A stretch of 64,000 nucleotides of DNA. Origin: Pseudochrobactrum kiredjianiae (GTDB taxonomy: Bacteria; Pseudomonadota; Alphaproteobacteria; Rhizobiales; Rhizobiaceae). Shown one piece after another: positions 1 to 8,717 of the stretch. Position 1 is the stretch's first letter, and the number at the start of each line of letters is the position of its first letter. The stretch covers positions 496,001 through 560,000 of the forward strand of contig NZ_JAUCBM010000001.1 in the NCBI RefSeq assembly GCF_030362795.1, given 5' to 3'. A program made the translations under genes and the position numbers. The notes beneath the pieces are model-generated. The model searched no databases. It was not told the origin of the DNA and was given only the letters and a program-made list of their open reading frames with translations.

Positions 1-30
1 GAGAATTTTAAATCACCGCTTGCGGTGTGA

Positions 31-107
31 TGGTCGGAGCGAGAGGATTCGAACCTCCGACCCCCTGATCCCAAATCAGGTGCGCTACCAGGCTGCGCTA
101 CGCTCCG
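31..107 (-). tRNA. tRNA-Pro (anticodon TGG)
   Basis: Read on the minus strand this is a complete 77-nt cloverleaf. The acceptor arms CGGAGCG and CGCTCCG pair over seven bases, followed by discriminator A and a genomically encoded CCA (complement of 31-33). The anticodon loop TTTGGGA carries TGG, which reads proline codons. The T-arm GGTTCGAATCC is standard. No neighbouring tRNA is present. Confidence 0.96.
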
Positions 108-517
108 TTGACCGTGAGGCGGCTTATAGCTGTGCATTTTGCTCGCTGCAAGCGAATTATGCAAAAAAAACAAAACAACTGTTCATTATTGATTTTTCAG
201 CCCTTTTTGCCGGTCTAACTCTGGGTGCGAAGGCCCGGATTTGAGCGAAAACTGAACCTATTTAATACAGTTTTCATATAATGATCTTGATTATGAATTT
301 ATAAATAAATCAATATAATCAATTATTTAATATCTAAATTTTCAGATTAAAATTTATTGGATTTCTTCGTTTTTTACAAAATATCGCTTGGCAAAAAGAA
401 ATTCCCGATCTTATGCTCAGTTCATAACTGTAAATGTGATTTTGAGTGAATTTCAGCCGTTCGGAGATCAATCCGTTCAGGACATGCATGTGCTTTGATT
501 CTTTTCAGGAGCAAATA
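108..517. other. Intergenic stretch, AT-rich, no gene seen
   Basis: About 410 bases between tRNA-Pro and the phosphomannomutase gene. The centre (roughly 240-440) is strongly AT-rich and has no open frame with a ribosome binding site on either strand. It must hold the promoters of both flanking genes, but no clear -35/-10 pair or dyad stands out. Confidence 0.5.
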
Positions 518-2059
518 ATGCAATCGACTGCGATCAATATGAAGCAATTGCTTCCAAATTTCACGGATGAGTCTGTGATCGACGATTCAGTTTTGCTCTC
601 TCCGCAAGGTTTTCGCGAGTATGATACGCGGTGGTGGTATGGTTTTTCGGGATCGGATCGTGTGCCGGAGATTAATCTCGCCGGTATCAAAGCTGTCGGA
701 GCAGGGCTGGCACATTTGCTGCGGCAGCGAGGTAATGATCAGGCGATTATTGTCGGGCATGATCTGCGCAGCTATTCCTTTGAGGTCAAAACGGCGCTTG
801 TCAAAGGGCTGGTCTCCGGCGGTGCGCATGTCTGCGATATTGGTCTTGCCCTGTCGCCTATGGCTTATTACGCGCAATTTGCGCTGAATATTCAGTCTGT
901 TGCGATGGTCACTGCATCGCATAATGAGAATGGCTGGACGGGTGTGAAAATGGGCTGTGAGCGCCCTTATACCTTCGGGCCGGAGGATATGGCGGAACTG
1001 AAAGCCATTGTGCTCGAACAACAGGCCGTACCTGCAACGGGCGGGCAATATAATTTCGTCAATAATATTGAGAAGCTTTATGCATCGGCCTTAACAAAGG
1101 GGCGTTTTTTTAAGCGTCGGCTAAAAATTGTGGTGGTTTGCGGCAACGGAACGGCTGGATTGTTCGCACCTCAGATTTTGCGCAGGATCGGTTGTGAGGT
1201 TGTCGAGGTTGACTGTGCACCAAATTGGAGTTTTCCGAAATATAATCCCGATCCGGAAGCCGCTCCAATGCAAAAAGCAATGACCGAGGCTGTGCAGCTC
1301 TTTCGCGCGGATATGGCTTTTGGTTTCGACGGCGATGGGGATCGCTGTGGTGTGGCGGATCATGAAGGTAATATTATTTATGCTGACCGTATCGGATTGC
1401 TGTTGGCGCAGGCATTTTCTACGCAACACCGCGACGCGCATTTTATCGTTGATGTGAAATCAAGCGGATTATTTCGCACAGATCCGGTTTTACAAGCCAA
1501 TAATGCAACGGTGGACTATTGGAAAACCGGCCATTCTTATATCAAGCGGCGTATGGGAGAAACGCATGCATTGGCAGGGTTTGAAAAGTCAGGCCATGTG
1601 TTTTTGAACCAGCCTTTGGGCTTGGGCTATGATGACGGACTGGCAACTGCGATCGCGGTTTGTGAAATGCTGGCAGCGCATCCGGATCAGACACTGGCAT
1701 CATTAAACCGGCAATTGCCTCAAAGCTTTGCAACGCCAACGCTGAATATTTTCTGCTGTGACCAAGAAAAATACAGAATTATCAGCCGGATACAGGATTA
1801 TTTTGCAGATTTAGTCAGTTCGGGTGAGATGTTTGCAGGGCAGTGCGTGAGCGAGCTTCTTACCATTAATGGTGTGCGGGTTACGGTTGATGACGGCACT
1901 TGGGGGCTGATCCGCGCATCTTCAAACAAACCCGATTTGGTGGTGGTGGCGGAAAGTCCGGTCTCGCTTGAGCGACGCAATGCCATGCTACACGCAATCA
2001 ATCATGTCTTGGCACGGTTTGAGGCAGGACAACTCTCTGATTTTGAGGGCACTGTATAA
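518..2059 (+). CDS. manB: Phosphomannomutase / phosphoglucomutase
   Basis: Cytosolic alpha-D-phosphohexomutase that converts mannose-6-phosphate to mannose-1-phosphate (and often the glucose pair). All four family signatures are visible: the phosphoserine loop TASHNENGWTGVKMG around residue 135, the metal loop FDGDGDRCG around residue 285, the sugar loop FEKSGHVF (a variant of GExSGH) and a C-terminal phosphate-binding domain. The 513-residue length fits the family. The frame is open from 446, but the ATG at 518 follows CAGGAG at 506-511, so I take that as the start. The next gene, 32 bases downstream, makes GDP-mannose from the product, which supports a mannose role. Substrate preference between mannose and glucose cannot be settled from sequence; the gene symbol is by analogy. 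Confidence 0.88.
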   Translation: MQSTAINMKQLLPNFTDESVIDDSVLLSPQGFREYDTRWWYGFSGSDRVPEINLAGIKAVGAGLAHLLRQRGNDQAIIVGHDLRSYSFEVKTALVKGLVSGGAHVCDIGLALSPMAYYAQFALNIQSVAMVTASHNENGWTGVKMGCERPYTFGPEDMAELKAIVLEQQAVPATGGQYNFVNNIEKLYASALTKGRFFKRRLKIVVVCGNGTAGLFAPQILRRIGCEVVEVDCAPNWSFPKYNPDPEAAPMQKAMTEAVQLFRADMAFGFDGDGDRCGVADHEGNIIYADRIGLLLAQAFSTQHRDAHFIVDVKSSGLFRTDPVLQANNATVDYWKTGHSYIKRRMGETHALAGFEKSGHVFLNQPLGLGYDDGLATAIAVCEMLAAHPDQTLASLNRQLPQSFATPTLNIFCCDQEKYRIISRIQDYFADLVSSGEMFAGQCVSELLTINGVRVTVDDGTWGLIRASSNKPDLVVVAESPVSLERRNAMLHAINHVLARFEAGQLSDFEGTV

Positions 2060-2091
2060 TTTTGTGAATAGCTTAGGCGGGGGCATTGGCT

Positions 2092-4434
2092 ATGGCATTT
2101 GATCTGGAAAACCGGAAACTTAACGCATCGCGCGGCAGAGGTTTGCCTTTTTTGAGTTTTGTCATGTGTGGTGGCAGCGGTTCACGTTTATGGCCGCTGT
2201 CACGCATTGATAAGCCAAAACAATTCCACCGGTTGTCCGGCAAAGAGAGCCTGTTATCGGCGACGTTAAAACGCCTGCAATCTGCGCCTGATTTGAACGG
2301 CAGAATTACCGTGATCGGTGCGAAGAACCATCAGATGCAGATTGAAAAAACGATCTCTGCCGGCTCTGACATTAAGATGATTTTGGAGCCGGTGGCACGT
2401 AATACGGCTGCCGTTGCGGCGTTGGCAACCCTGTCTGCGTTGTCGGGCTGCGATGACGCATTGATATTATTGTGTCCGGCCGATCACGATATTTCGAGCA
2501 CAGAACAATTCTGGCAGAGCGTGGCGCAGGGTATATCCGCTGCCAGTCGCGGGGCAATCGTTACATTCGGACTTTTGCCCGAGCGTCCGGAAACCGGCTA
2601 TGGTTATATCGAGGCGGGAGAGCCGGAGGATAACGGCTATGCAATTACCCGTTTCGTCGAAAAGCCGGATCATGAAACGGCCATAGCGTTTATCCGGCAG
2701 GGGAGGTTCTTCTGGAATTCCGGTATTTTCCTGTTTCGTGCCAGTACAATGCGGGAGGCTTTTCTGCAATTTGCGCCGGATATCTGGCAGCATACGGAGG
2801 GAGCTTTACAGCATGCTGATTGCTCGGCAGAGGCAATATATCTGCGAGATGAGTTTTATCAGTCTGTTCCTGCGATTTCATTTGACCATGCGATCATGGA
2901 AAAAGCCGACAGGCGGATGTTGATACCGGCATCATTCAGTTGGAGTGATCTGGGCTCATGGCAATCTCTGTGCAAGCTTGAACAGCAGCACGATAATCAG
3001 GATGATTGCGGTAATGTTCTGATTGGCGATGTCATCGCGCATGATTGCAGCAATAGCTATATCCGCAGCGAGGCGGGGCTGCTTACTATTTCCGGTTTAA
3101 AGGATATGGCTGTCATTGCTTTGAAAGACGCCACTTTTATTTCGCCGCTGGCACAAAGCCATCAGGTGCAGGCGATTGTCAAAGAGCTGACACAGCAAAA
3201 GCGTGCAGAATTATATTATGAGCAACCGGTCTATGCGCCGGACATACACCGCCAGCATGTCAAAGACTGGTTGTTTGAAAAGGCACTGCCTTATTGGGCG
3301 CTTAAAGGTGCGGATCACCGGCATGGCGGTTTTTATGAGAGCCTCTCATTGCAAGGGCTGCCGGTTGCAGGGCCACGCCGATCAAGAACTATGGCGCGGC
3401 AAATCTATGTTTTCGCTAAAGGTCAGCTTGCCGGATGGGCGGGTGCATCGTCTGATTTGGTTTCGCACGGCCTTCTCTTCATGCAGGAGAGGGGGCGCAG
3501 CCGGAGTGGCGGCTGGGTACAGTCTTTCACTGCAAGTGGAGAGGTTGCACAAGCGCGGGAGAATTTCTACGATCAGACATGCATGTTATTGGCGCTCAGC
3601 TATGCGCATCAGGCGGGGCATAATCAGGCTTTACAGCTTGGACAGGAAACATTCGCATTTCTGGATAATAAGCTCGCGCATATTGCAGGCGGCTTTTATG
3701 AGAGCCGCGCTGACCGCGATAACCCGAGGGCATTACTGACTAGCAATGCGCATATGCATTATCTGGAAGCCTGCCTTGCATGGCATGAGGTGACCGGAGA
3801 TGATGCCTATCTGAGACGGGCAGATGAGGTTGTTGAGCTTTGTAAAGATCATTTTTTTGACCGTGATTATTGGTGCTTAACAGAGTTTTTTCAGAACGGC
3901 TGGCGGCAGGTTGCAGATGCACGGGGCGACCATACCGAGCCTGGTCATTATTTCGAATGGGCCGCCTTATTGAGTGATTACGCCAACCGCACCGGTTGTC
4001 GTGAAGCCCGCCGGATGGCACACCGGCTTTATAGTTGCACCCTTTCAACGGGTATCAACCGGTCGACAGGTCTGGCTTATAATAGTGTTTCACGCGAGGG
4101 CAGGCCGATTGATCGCGGTAGCCGCAGCTGGCAGCAATGTGAGGCACTCAAAGCGGCTATCATGCTTGATGGCTATAATGATCAGGATTTAAAGCCGGAA
4201 ATTGAAGCGAGAATTGCCACTTTATTTCGCTGGCATCTTCAGCCTGCGCAAGAAGGACTGTGGTATGATCGTCTTGATGCCAGCGGTACCAATTGCTCAG
4301 ACCATGTGCCTGCTTCTATTCTTTATCATCTGGTCAGTGCTCTCACCTTGTATTTGCAGCCACTTGGAAAGGTGGACGCGAAGAAGTCGGTGAATAAACA
4401 AAACATGGTGGAGCGGGTGACAATGCCTGTCTGA
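2092..4434 (+). CDS. Mannose-1-phosphate guanylyltransferase fused to AGE-type isomerase
   Basis: A 780-residue two-domain enzyme. Residues about 20-300 are a GDP-mannose pyrophosphorylase: CGGSGSRLWPLSR with KPKQF nucleotide-binding loop, LLCPADHDI, EKPD and FWNSGIFLF. The cupin-type phosphomannose isomerase domain that usually follows is absent. Instead residues about 385-755 are an N-acylglucosamine 2-epimerase / type AGE isomerase (alpha/alpha barrel), with RTMARQIYVFA, NAHMHYLEACLAW, EPGHYFEWAALL and SRSWQQCEALKA. Together with the upstream mutase this could take fructose-6-phosphate to GDP-mannose, presumably for LPS core or exopolysaccharide mannose. Start: ATG 2092 is preceded by GGCGGGGG; a TTG two codons earlier is in frame. 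The isomerase reaction (mannose-6-phosphate versus an N-acyl sugar) is inference. Confidence 0.85.
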   Translation: MAFDLENRKLNASRGRGLPFLSFVMCGGSGSRLWPLSRIDKPKQFHRLSGKESLLSATLKRLQSAPDLNGRITVIGAKNHQMQIEKTISAGSDIKMILEPVARNTAAVAALATLSALSGCDDALILLCPADHDISSTEQFWQSVAQGISAASRGAIVTFGLLPERPETGYGYIEAGEPEDNGYAITRFVEKPDHETAIAFIRQGRFFWNSGIFLFRASTMREAFLQFAPDIWQHTEGALQHADCSAEAIYLRDEFYQSVPAISFDHAIMEKADRRMLIPASFSWSDLGSWQSLCKLEQQHDNQDDCGNVLIGDVIAHDCSNSYIRSEAGLLTISGLKDMAVIALKDATFISPLAQSHQVQAIVKELTQQKRAELYYEQPVYAPDIHRQHVKDWLFEKALPYWALKGADHRHGGFYESLSLQGLPVAGPRRSRTMARQIYVFAKGQLAGWAGASSDLVSHGLLFMQERGRSRSGGWVQSFTASGEVAQARENFYDQTCMLLALSYAHQAGHNQALQLGQETFAFLDNKLAHIAGGFYESRADRDNPRALLTSNAHMHYLEACLAWHEVTGDDAYLRRADEVVELCKDHFFDRDYWCLTEFFQNGWRQVADARGDHTEPGHYFEWAALLSDYANRTGCREARRMAHRLYSCTLSTGINRSTGLAYNSVSREGRPIDRGSRSWQQCEALKAAIMLDGYNDQDLKPEIEARIATLFRWHLQPAQEGLWYDRLDASGTNCSDHVPASILYHLVSALTLYLQPLGKVDAKKSVNKQNMVERVTMPV

Positions 4435-4660
4435 GATAAATTGCCTGTGGAATTGTGCTGATACGAAACAAACTTATTTGAATATGAGGTTCATCTGCTT
4501 GTGTTCAGCCGGTGATTAGTTATCCTGATATACAAAACGGCTTCAGGAATAACGAAAATCGGTTTTCCTGAGACGGTTTAAAAAGCAATCAGTGCGGGCG
4601 CGGAAGATACATCCGGACGCAGCGCGTTGTCCGGTTCATGGGTAATTCAGGCAGATCTTC

Positions 4661-5428
4661 ATGCAGCACTCGAAGCGTCATCGTGCGATTTTGGAACAGG
4701 CCAAGCTGAAAGGGCAGGTGCTGGTTGATGATCTGGCAGAGCAGTTTCAGGTCAGTCCTCAGACAATTCGTAAAGATCTCAATGATTTGTGTCGCGCACA
4801 ATTGCTGACACGCACGCATGGCGGCGCTTTGTTCCCTTCCGGTGTGGAAAATCTGGAATATGAGGCGCGCAGGCAGATTGCAGCTTCAGAAAAACAGGCA
4901 ATCGGACAGGCAGCAGCAGAACTGATCCCTGAAGGCGCTTCGCTTTTCATCAATATCGGCACCACGACTGAGGCTGTCAGCCAGCACTTGCTGGCGCATA
5001 ACCAATTGATGGTCATCACCAATAATATCAATGTTGCCAGTCGTTTACGGGTCTATTCAGGGCTTGAGGTTATTATTGCCGGTGGCGTGGTACGCGCCAG
5101 TGATGGGGGTATTGTCGGTGAGGCTGCTGTCGATTTTATCCGTCAGTTCAAAGTGGATTATGCAATTATCGGGGTTTCGGCCATTGATGCAGACGGCGCA
5201 TTACTCGATTTTGATTATCGTGAAGTGAAGGTTGCGCAGGCAATTATAGCCAATGCCCGCCATGTTATTCTGGTGGCAGATTCGACCAAAATGGAGCGCA
5301 CTGCGCCGGTGCGGATGGGGCATTTATCGCAGATTAATACCTTCATCACCGATCAATGTATTGAGCCGTCGCTGCGCCAGATTTGTGCTGACCATGATGT
5401 GCAACTGATCGAGGCTGTGAAGCGTTAA
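4661..5428 (+). CDS. glpR: DeoR-family transcriptional regulator, GlpR-like
   Basis: 255 residues with the DeoR family layout: an N-terminal winged helix (residues 5-60, VDDLAEQFQVSPQTIRKDL followed by the recognition-wing motif RTHGGA) and a C-terminal DeoRC sugar-phosphate sensor domain (FINIGTTTEAVSQHL, ITNNINVASRL, IIAGGVVR, GVSAIDADGALLDF, VADSTKMERTA). It lies directly upstream of glycerol-3-phosphate dehydrogenase in the same direction, so a GlpR role, repression relieved by glycerol-3-phosphate, is the natural reading. The 238-base gap between the two genes carries repeated TTTCG motifs that may be its operators. The effector is inferred from context only. Confidence 0.85.
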   Translation: MQHSKRHRAILEQAKLKGQVLVDDLAEQFQVSPQTIRKDLNDLCRAQLLTRTHGGALFPSGVENLEYEARRQIAASEKQAIGQAAAELIPEGASLFINIGTTTEAVSQHLLAHNQLMVITNNINVASRLRVYSGLEVIIAGGVVRASDGGIVGEAAVDFIRQFKVDYAIIGVSAIDADGALLDFDYREVKVAQAIIANARHVILVADSTKMERTAPVRMGHLSQINTFITDQCIEPSLRQICADHDVQLIEAVKR

Positions 5429-5460
5429 GGCTTTGCTGGTTTTTGTCTTATGCATATGCG

Positions 5461-5526
5461 CGTTTTTTACGCGTTCTTATTTGTGTTGAGTTTCGTTTTT
5501 TCGCTCGATTTAGTTTCGTTTTTTAC
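5461..5526 (+). promoter_or_regulatory. Candidate GlpR operator cluster
   Basis: The 13-mer AGTTTCGTTTTTT occurs twice, at 5489-5501 and 5512-5524, and the overlapping CGTTTTTTAC occurs at 5461-5470 and 5517-5526. TTTCG half-sites resemble the half-sites known for GlpR in other proteobacteria. Position between glpR and glpD supports an operator. The spacing of 23 bases puts the two copies on nearly the same helical face. Confidence 0.45.
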
Positions 5527-5666
5527 TATATTGCTTTCATATGGCGAAGATTGCCGGATTGAAAACGATTCCGGCGCGCCGTTTTTATGTGTCACAGCCG
5601 TGTCAATTTACCGTGCTTGAAGTGTTTAAGTATTGAATTGGCATGATTTTCGGCGGAGCTTGCGAC

Positions 5667-7193
5667 GTGGTTGCAAATACGGACTATGATATTTTCATTA
5701 TTGGCGGTGGTATTAACGGTTGCGGCATTGCCCGCGACGCGGTGGGGCGTGGTTTCCGCACCGGACTTGCCGAAATGAAAGATCTGGCCAGTGGCACATC
5801 TTCCCGCGCCACTAAGCTTATTCACGGCGGGCTGCGTTATCTCGAGCATTATGAGTTTCGTCTGGTGCGTGAAGCGCTGATGGAGCGTGAGATCATTTGG
5901 GCCAATGCCCCGCATCTGGTCAAGCCGATGCGTTTCATCCTGCCTTATCACCGCGGCGGTGTGCGTCCGGCATGGTTGCTGCGGCTGGGTTTGTTTCTTT
6001 ATGACCATATCGGTGGGCGTAAACTTTTGCCTGCAACACGCACGCTGAATATGAAAACCGATAAGGCTGCGGTACCTCTCAAAGACCTGTTTACCAAGGC
6101 TTTTGAATATTCTGACGCATGGGTTGATGATGCACGTTTTGTGGCACTCAATGCGATGGATGCCAAAGAACGTGGCGCAGAAATCCGCACCCGCACCAAA
6201 GTAACTGCAGCACGACGCGTCGGTGATGTTTGGCACATTACATTGCAGGATTTGCGTACCGGCAAGGTCAATGAAGTGACCTCGCGCTTGCTGGTCAATG
6301 CGGCGGGGCCATGGGTGGATCGTGTTCTGGCCGGTATGGAAGGTCTGGCTGAGGTGCATAATGTGCGTCTTGTGCAGGGCAGCCATATTATCGTGCGCAA
6401 GAAATTTGATGGTGATCGATCTTATTTTTTCCAGAATAATGACGGACGCATCATTTTCGCTATTCCTTACGAAAATGATTTCACGCTGATCGGCACCACG
6501 GATCAGGACTATCACGGCGATCCGGCGAAAGTGGAAATCACCGAGAGCGAGAGCGATTATTTGTGCTCTGCCGCCAGCGAATATTTCCGTGAGCCGGTTC
6601 AGCGTGAGGATATTGTCTGGGCTTATTCCGGTGTCCGTCCGCTCTATGATGATGGTGCGAATAAAGCGCAGGAAGCCACACGCGATTATGTGCTGAAAGA
6701 TGATGCCGGTGACGGCAAAGCGCCGCTGATTAATATTTTCGGCGGTAAAATCACAACCTATCGCCGTTTGTCTGAGCATATGATGCAGAAAATCGAGCAT
6801 TTTCTCGGCAAAAAAGGCGCACCTTGGACACATAAAGCACCGCTGCCGGGCGGTGATTTTCCGGTGCAGGATTTTAGCCGGATGAGTGCGAAATTTGCCG
6901 CACATTATCCGTTTTTGACGCCATCCCATGCGGCACGTCTGTTCCGTATGTATGGCACGCGCGCGCAGTGGATTTTGGGCAATGCCACTGATTATAAAGA
7001 CCTTGGCCAGCATTTCGGCGCTGATCTTTATGAGGTGGAAGTGCGCTATATGATGGTGCAGGAGTGGGCGCTGACGGCAGAAGATATTGTCTGGCGCCGT
7101 AGCAAGCGCGGCTTGGTGATGACTGCAAGTGAGATTGCTGCGCTGGATCAGTTTATGAAAACCGAAACCGGTTATGATGAAAAAGCAGCGTAA
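5667..7193 (+). CDS. glpD: Aerobic glycerol-3-phosphate dehydrogenase
   Basis: FAD-dependent membrane-associated enzyme oxidising sn-glycerol-3-phosphate to dihydroxyacetone phosphate and passing electrons to quinone. Evidence: N-terminal FAD Rossmann loop DIFIIGGGINGCGIARDA, the DAO signature GTSSRATKLIHGGLRYLEHYEF, INIFGGKITTYR near residue 360, and a C-terminal cap domain; about 508 residues, normal for GlpD. I chose GTG at 5667 because GGAG at 5655-5658 sits eight bases upstream and it places the FAD loop at the usual distance from the N-terminus; the earlier ATG at 5643 has no ribosome binding site. No glycerol kinase or facilitator gene lies next to it in this window. Confidence 0.93.
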   Translation: MVANTDYDIFIIGGGINGCGIARDAVGRGFRTGLAEMKDLASGTSSRATKLIHGGLRYLEHYEFRLVREALMEREIIWANAPHLVKPMRFILPYHRGGVRPAWLLRLGLFLYDHIGGRKLLPATRTLNMKTDKAAVPLKDLFTKAFEYSDAWVDDARFVALNAMDAKERGAEIRTRTKVTAARRVGDVWHITLQDLRTGKVNEVTSRLLVNAAGPWVDRVLAGMEGLAEVHNVRLVQGSHIIVRKKFDGDRSYFFQNNDGRIIFAIPYENDFTLIGTTDQDYHGDPAKVEITESESDYLCSAASEYFREPVQREDIVWAYSGVRPLYDDGANKAQEATRDYVLKDDAGDGKAPLINIFGGKITTYRRLSEHMMQKIEHFLGKKGAPWTHKAPLPGGDFPVQDFSRMSAKFAAHYPFLTPSHAARLFRMYGTRAQWILGNATDYKDLGQHFGADLYEVEVRYMMVQEWALTAEDIVWRRSKRGLVMTASEIAALDQFMKTETGYDEKAA

Positions 7194-7223
7194 CGCATTT
7201 CATATTGCTCGCTTATAATTTTT

Positions 7224-7262
7224 ACACCGCAGTAGAAATTTCCTACTGCGGTGTTTGCTTTT
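7224..7262 (+). terminator. Intrinsic terminator after glpD
   Basis: Perfect 12-bp stem ACACCGCAGTAG / CTACTGCGGTGT with a seven-base loop at 7224-7254, followed by TTTGCTTTT, 30 bases after the glpD stop. Confidence 0.8.
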
Positions 7263-7482
7263 CAAGCCATAGTTTCTCCTCCTTTCAGTCTCATCCTGAT
7301 GCTCTTCACAGCAGCATAAATCTGGACTAACATTCTCTGTGCAGACTCTGAGTGAAGCATAAGAGCAGTTTTCAATTTGACGGATATTGGGACGCAGAAA
7401 ACCGCTCTTTCTCTTTGTATTACGCAGTTTCGAACGGAAAACCGTAAACACTTTTCCTGAAACTGCTCCTGAGGAGCAGCCG

Positions 7483-8484
7483 ATGAGCATTCAGTCAGGC
7501 GGAATATCCGCCGCGGCAGGTCAGTCAGTTTTTAGCGCTCATGCGGAGCGTGTAGACTCTGCTATTCGTGGTAGCGGTGCAGCACGGTCTGCGCTTGTCG
7601 CCTCATGGCAGCGCTCTGCCCGTTTGCATGGCCTGAGGCCGCAGGATTCCGGCAGGCCGCAAACCATCACCGCACAAAGATTGCGGGAGGTGCAGGAGCA
7701 TGTTGAACCGCTGACCCATCTGGCACAACCTGTACTGGATCGCTTGTTTTTATCCGTTGGCGGTATTGGTTGTTGTGTTCTGTTGGCTGACAGTCAGGGT
7801 GTTCCGGTCGAGCGGCGTGGTGCTGTTGCCGATGATGATGTGTTCCATCAATGGGGTTTGTGGACGGGGGCTGTCTGGAGTGAAGCCTGTGAAGGCACCA
7901 ATGGCATAGGCACCTGCATTGTTGAGCAGCGTGCGGTGACAATTCACCGTGATCAGCACTTTCATGCCAGAAATTCAGGGCTTTCCTGCTCGGTTGCCCC
8001 AATTCATGATCATACAGGGCGGCTTGTTGCGGTACTCGATGTATCATCCTGCCGCTCTGATCTGACTGAAGCTTATGCAGGTTTAATATTTGCCGCTGTG
8101 AATGAGGCAGCACGCAAGATTGAGACAGATTATTTCCGTTATCATTTTCAGCAAGCCCGTATCGTGCTGGCGCCTGTTGCCGAGCATAATAGCGGCGCAT
8201 TACTGGCAATTGACCGTGATGATATGGTGATCGGTGCCAGCCGTTCCGCACGACTGGCACTGGGGCTAAGTGAAGACGGGTTGAAAGATCCGGTACCCGC
8301 AGCCGATTTTTTCGGTGTTTTAACGGAGAAAACAACCGATATGGCCGAGGCCGAACGCGGTGTGATTATCCGCGCCCTTGCCCGCGCAGAGGGCAAAATT
8401 TCCCTCGCGGCTAAAATTTTGGGCATGAGCCGTGCAACTTTGCACCGCAAGCTCAACCGTTTGCAGATCAGACGCAACGACTGA
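7483..8484 (+). CDS. GAF-Fis transcriptional regulator (AcoR-like, no AAA+ domain)
   Basis: 333 residues. The N-terminal part (SWQRSARLHGLRP) and a GAF sensor domain (GVPVERRGAV, GTNGIGTCIVEQRAVTIHRDQHFH, DVSSCRSDLTEAYA) match AcoR-type activators of acetoin/alcohol catabolism, and the C-terminus is a Fis helix-turn-helix (RAEGKISLAAKILGMSRATLHRKL). The central sigma-54-contacting AAA+ ATPase (GAFTGA and Walker motifs, about 230 residues) is missing, and a short degenerate PAS-like stretch (GALLAIDRDDMVIGASRSARLALGL) stands there instead. Start ATG 7483 follows GAGGAG. It is upstream of, and co-directional with, aldehyde and alcohol dehydrogenase genes, which it presumably controls, but it cannot remodel sigma-54 polymerase in the usual way. 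Confidence 0.82.
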   Translation: MSIQSGGISAAAGQSVFSAHAERVDSAIRGSGAARSALVASWQRSARLHGLRPQDSGRPQTITAQRLREVQEHVEPLTHLAQPVLDRLFLSVGGIGCCVLLADSQGVPVERRGAVADDDVFHQWGLWTGAVWSEACEGTNGIGTCIVEQRAVTIHRDQHFHARNSGLSCSVAPIHDHTGRLVAVLDVSSCRSDLTEAYAGLIFAAVNEAARKIETDYFRYHFQQARIVLAPVAEHNSGALLAIDRDDMVIGASRSARLALGLSEDGLKDPVPAADFFGVLTEKTTDMAEAERGVIIRALARAEGKISLAAKILGMSRATLHRKLNRLQIRRND

Positions 8485-8541
8485 TCCTGCGCGTACACGC
8501 GTAAAAAGTGATGTGGTTTCGGTCACCATGCGCAGTATTTA

Positions 8542-8576
8542 AAACTGTCTCTTAAACTGTCTCATTCTTGCGACAT
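8542..8576 (+). promoter_or_regulatory. Candidate operator of the GAF-Fis regulator
   Basis: AAACTGTCTC occurs twice in tandem (8542-8551, 8554-8563), and the second copy begins an inverted repeat TGTCTCA-N4-TGCGACA at 8559-8576, six of seven bases matched between arms. It lies between the regulator and aldB. A further perfect dyad, GCGGGA-TATT-TCCCGC at 8622-8637, is closer to the gene. No good -24/-12 sigma-54 promoter was found by eye. Confidence 0.45.
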
Positions 8577-8717
8577 TACCGGCAAGAGTTTGTTGTGCGG
8601 GCACCACTGTCCTCATGACAAGCGGGATATTTCCCGCAACATTATCTTTGAGTTCAGGCATTCGCATCTGAGGAGAGATGTAGTGTCACAGTTGAACGTG
8701 AAACAGGGAGAGAGACA

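Noticed and set aside
20-244. 74-codon frame over tRNA-Pro
   Set aside because: Runs through the tRNA gene; no start signal.
5592-7013. 473-codon open frame on the minus strand opposite glpD
   Set aside because: Antisense shadow of a clearly conserved gene; its product is rich in Cys/His/Ile without any domain, and it has no ribosome binding site.
8580-8640. Sigma-54 promoter before aldB
   Set aside because: Only a degenerate GG-N10-GC (within CGGGATATTTCCCGCA) was found; it lacks TGGCAC and TTGC, and that sequence is better described as a dyad.
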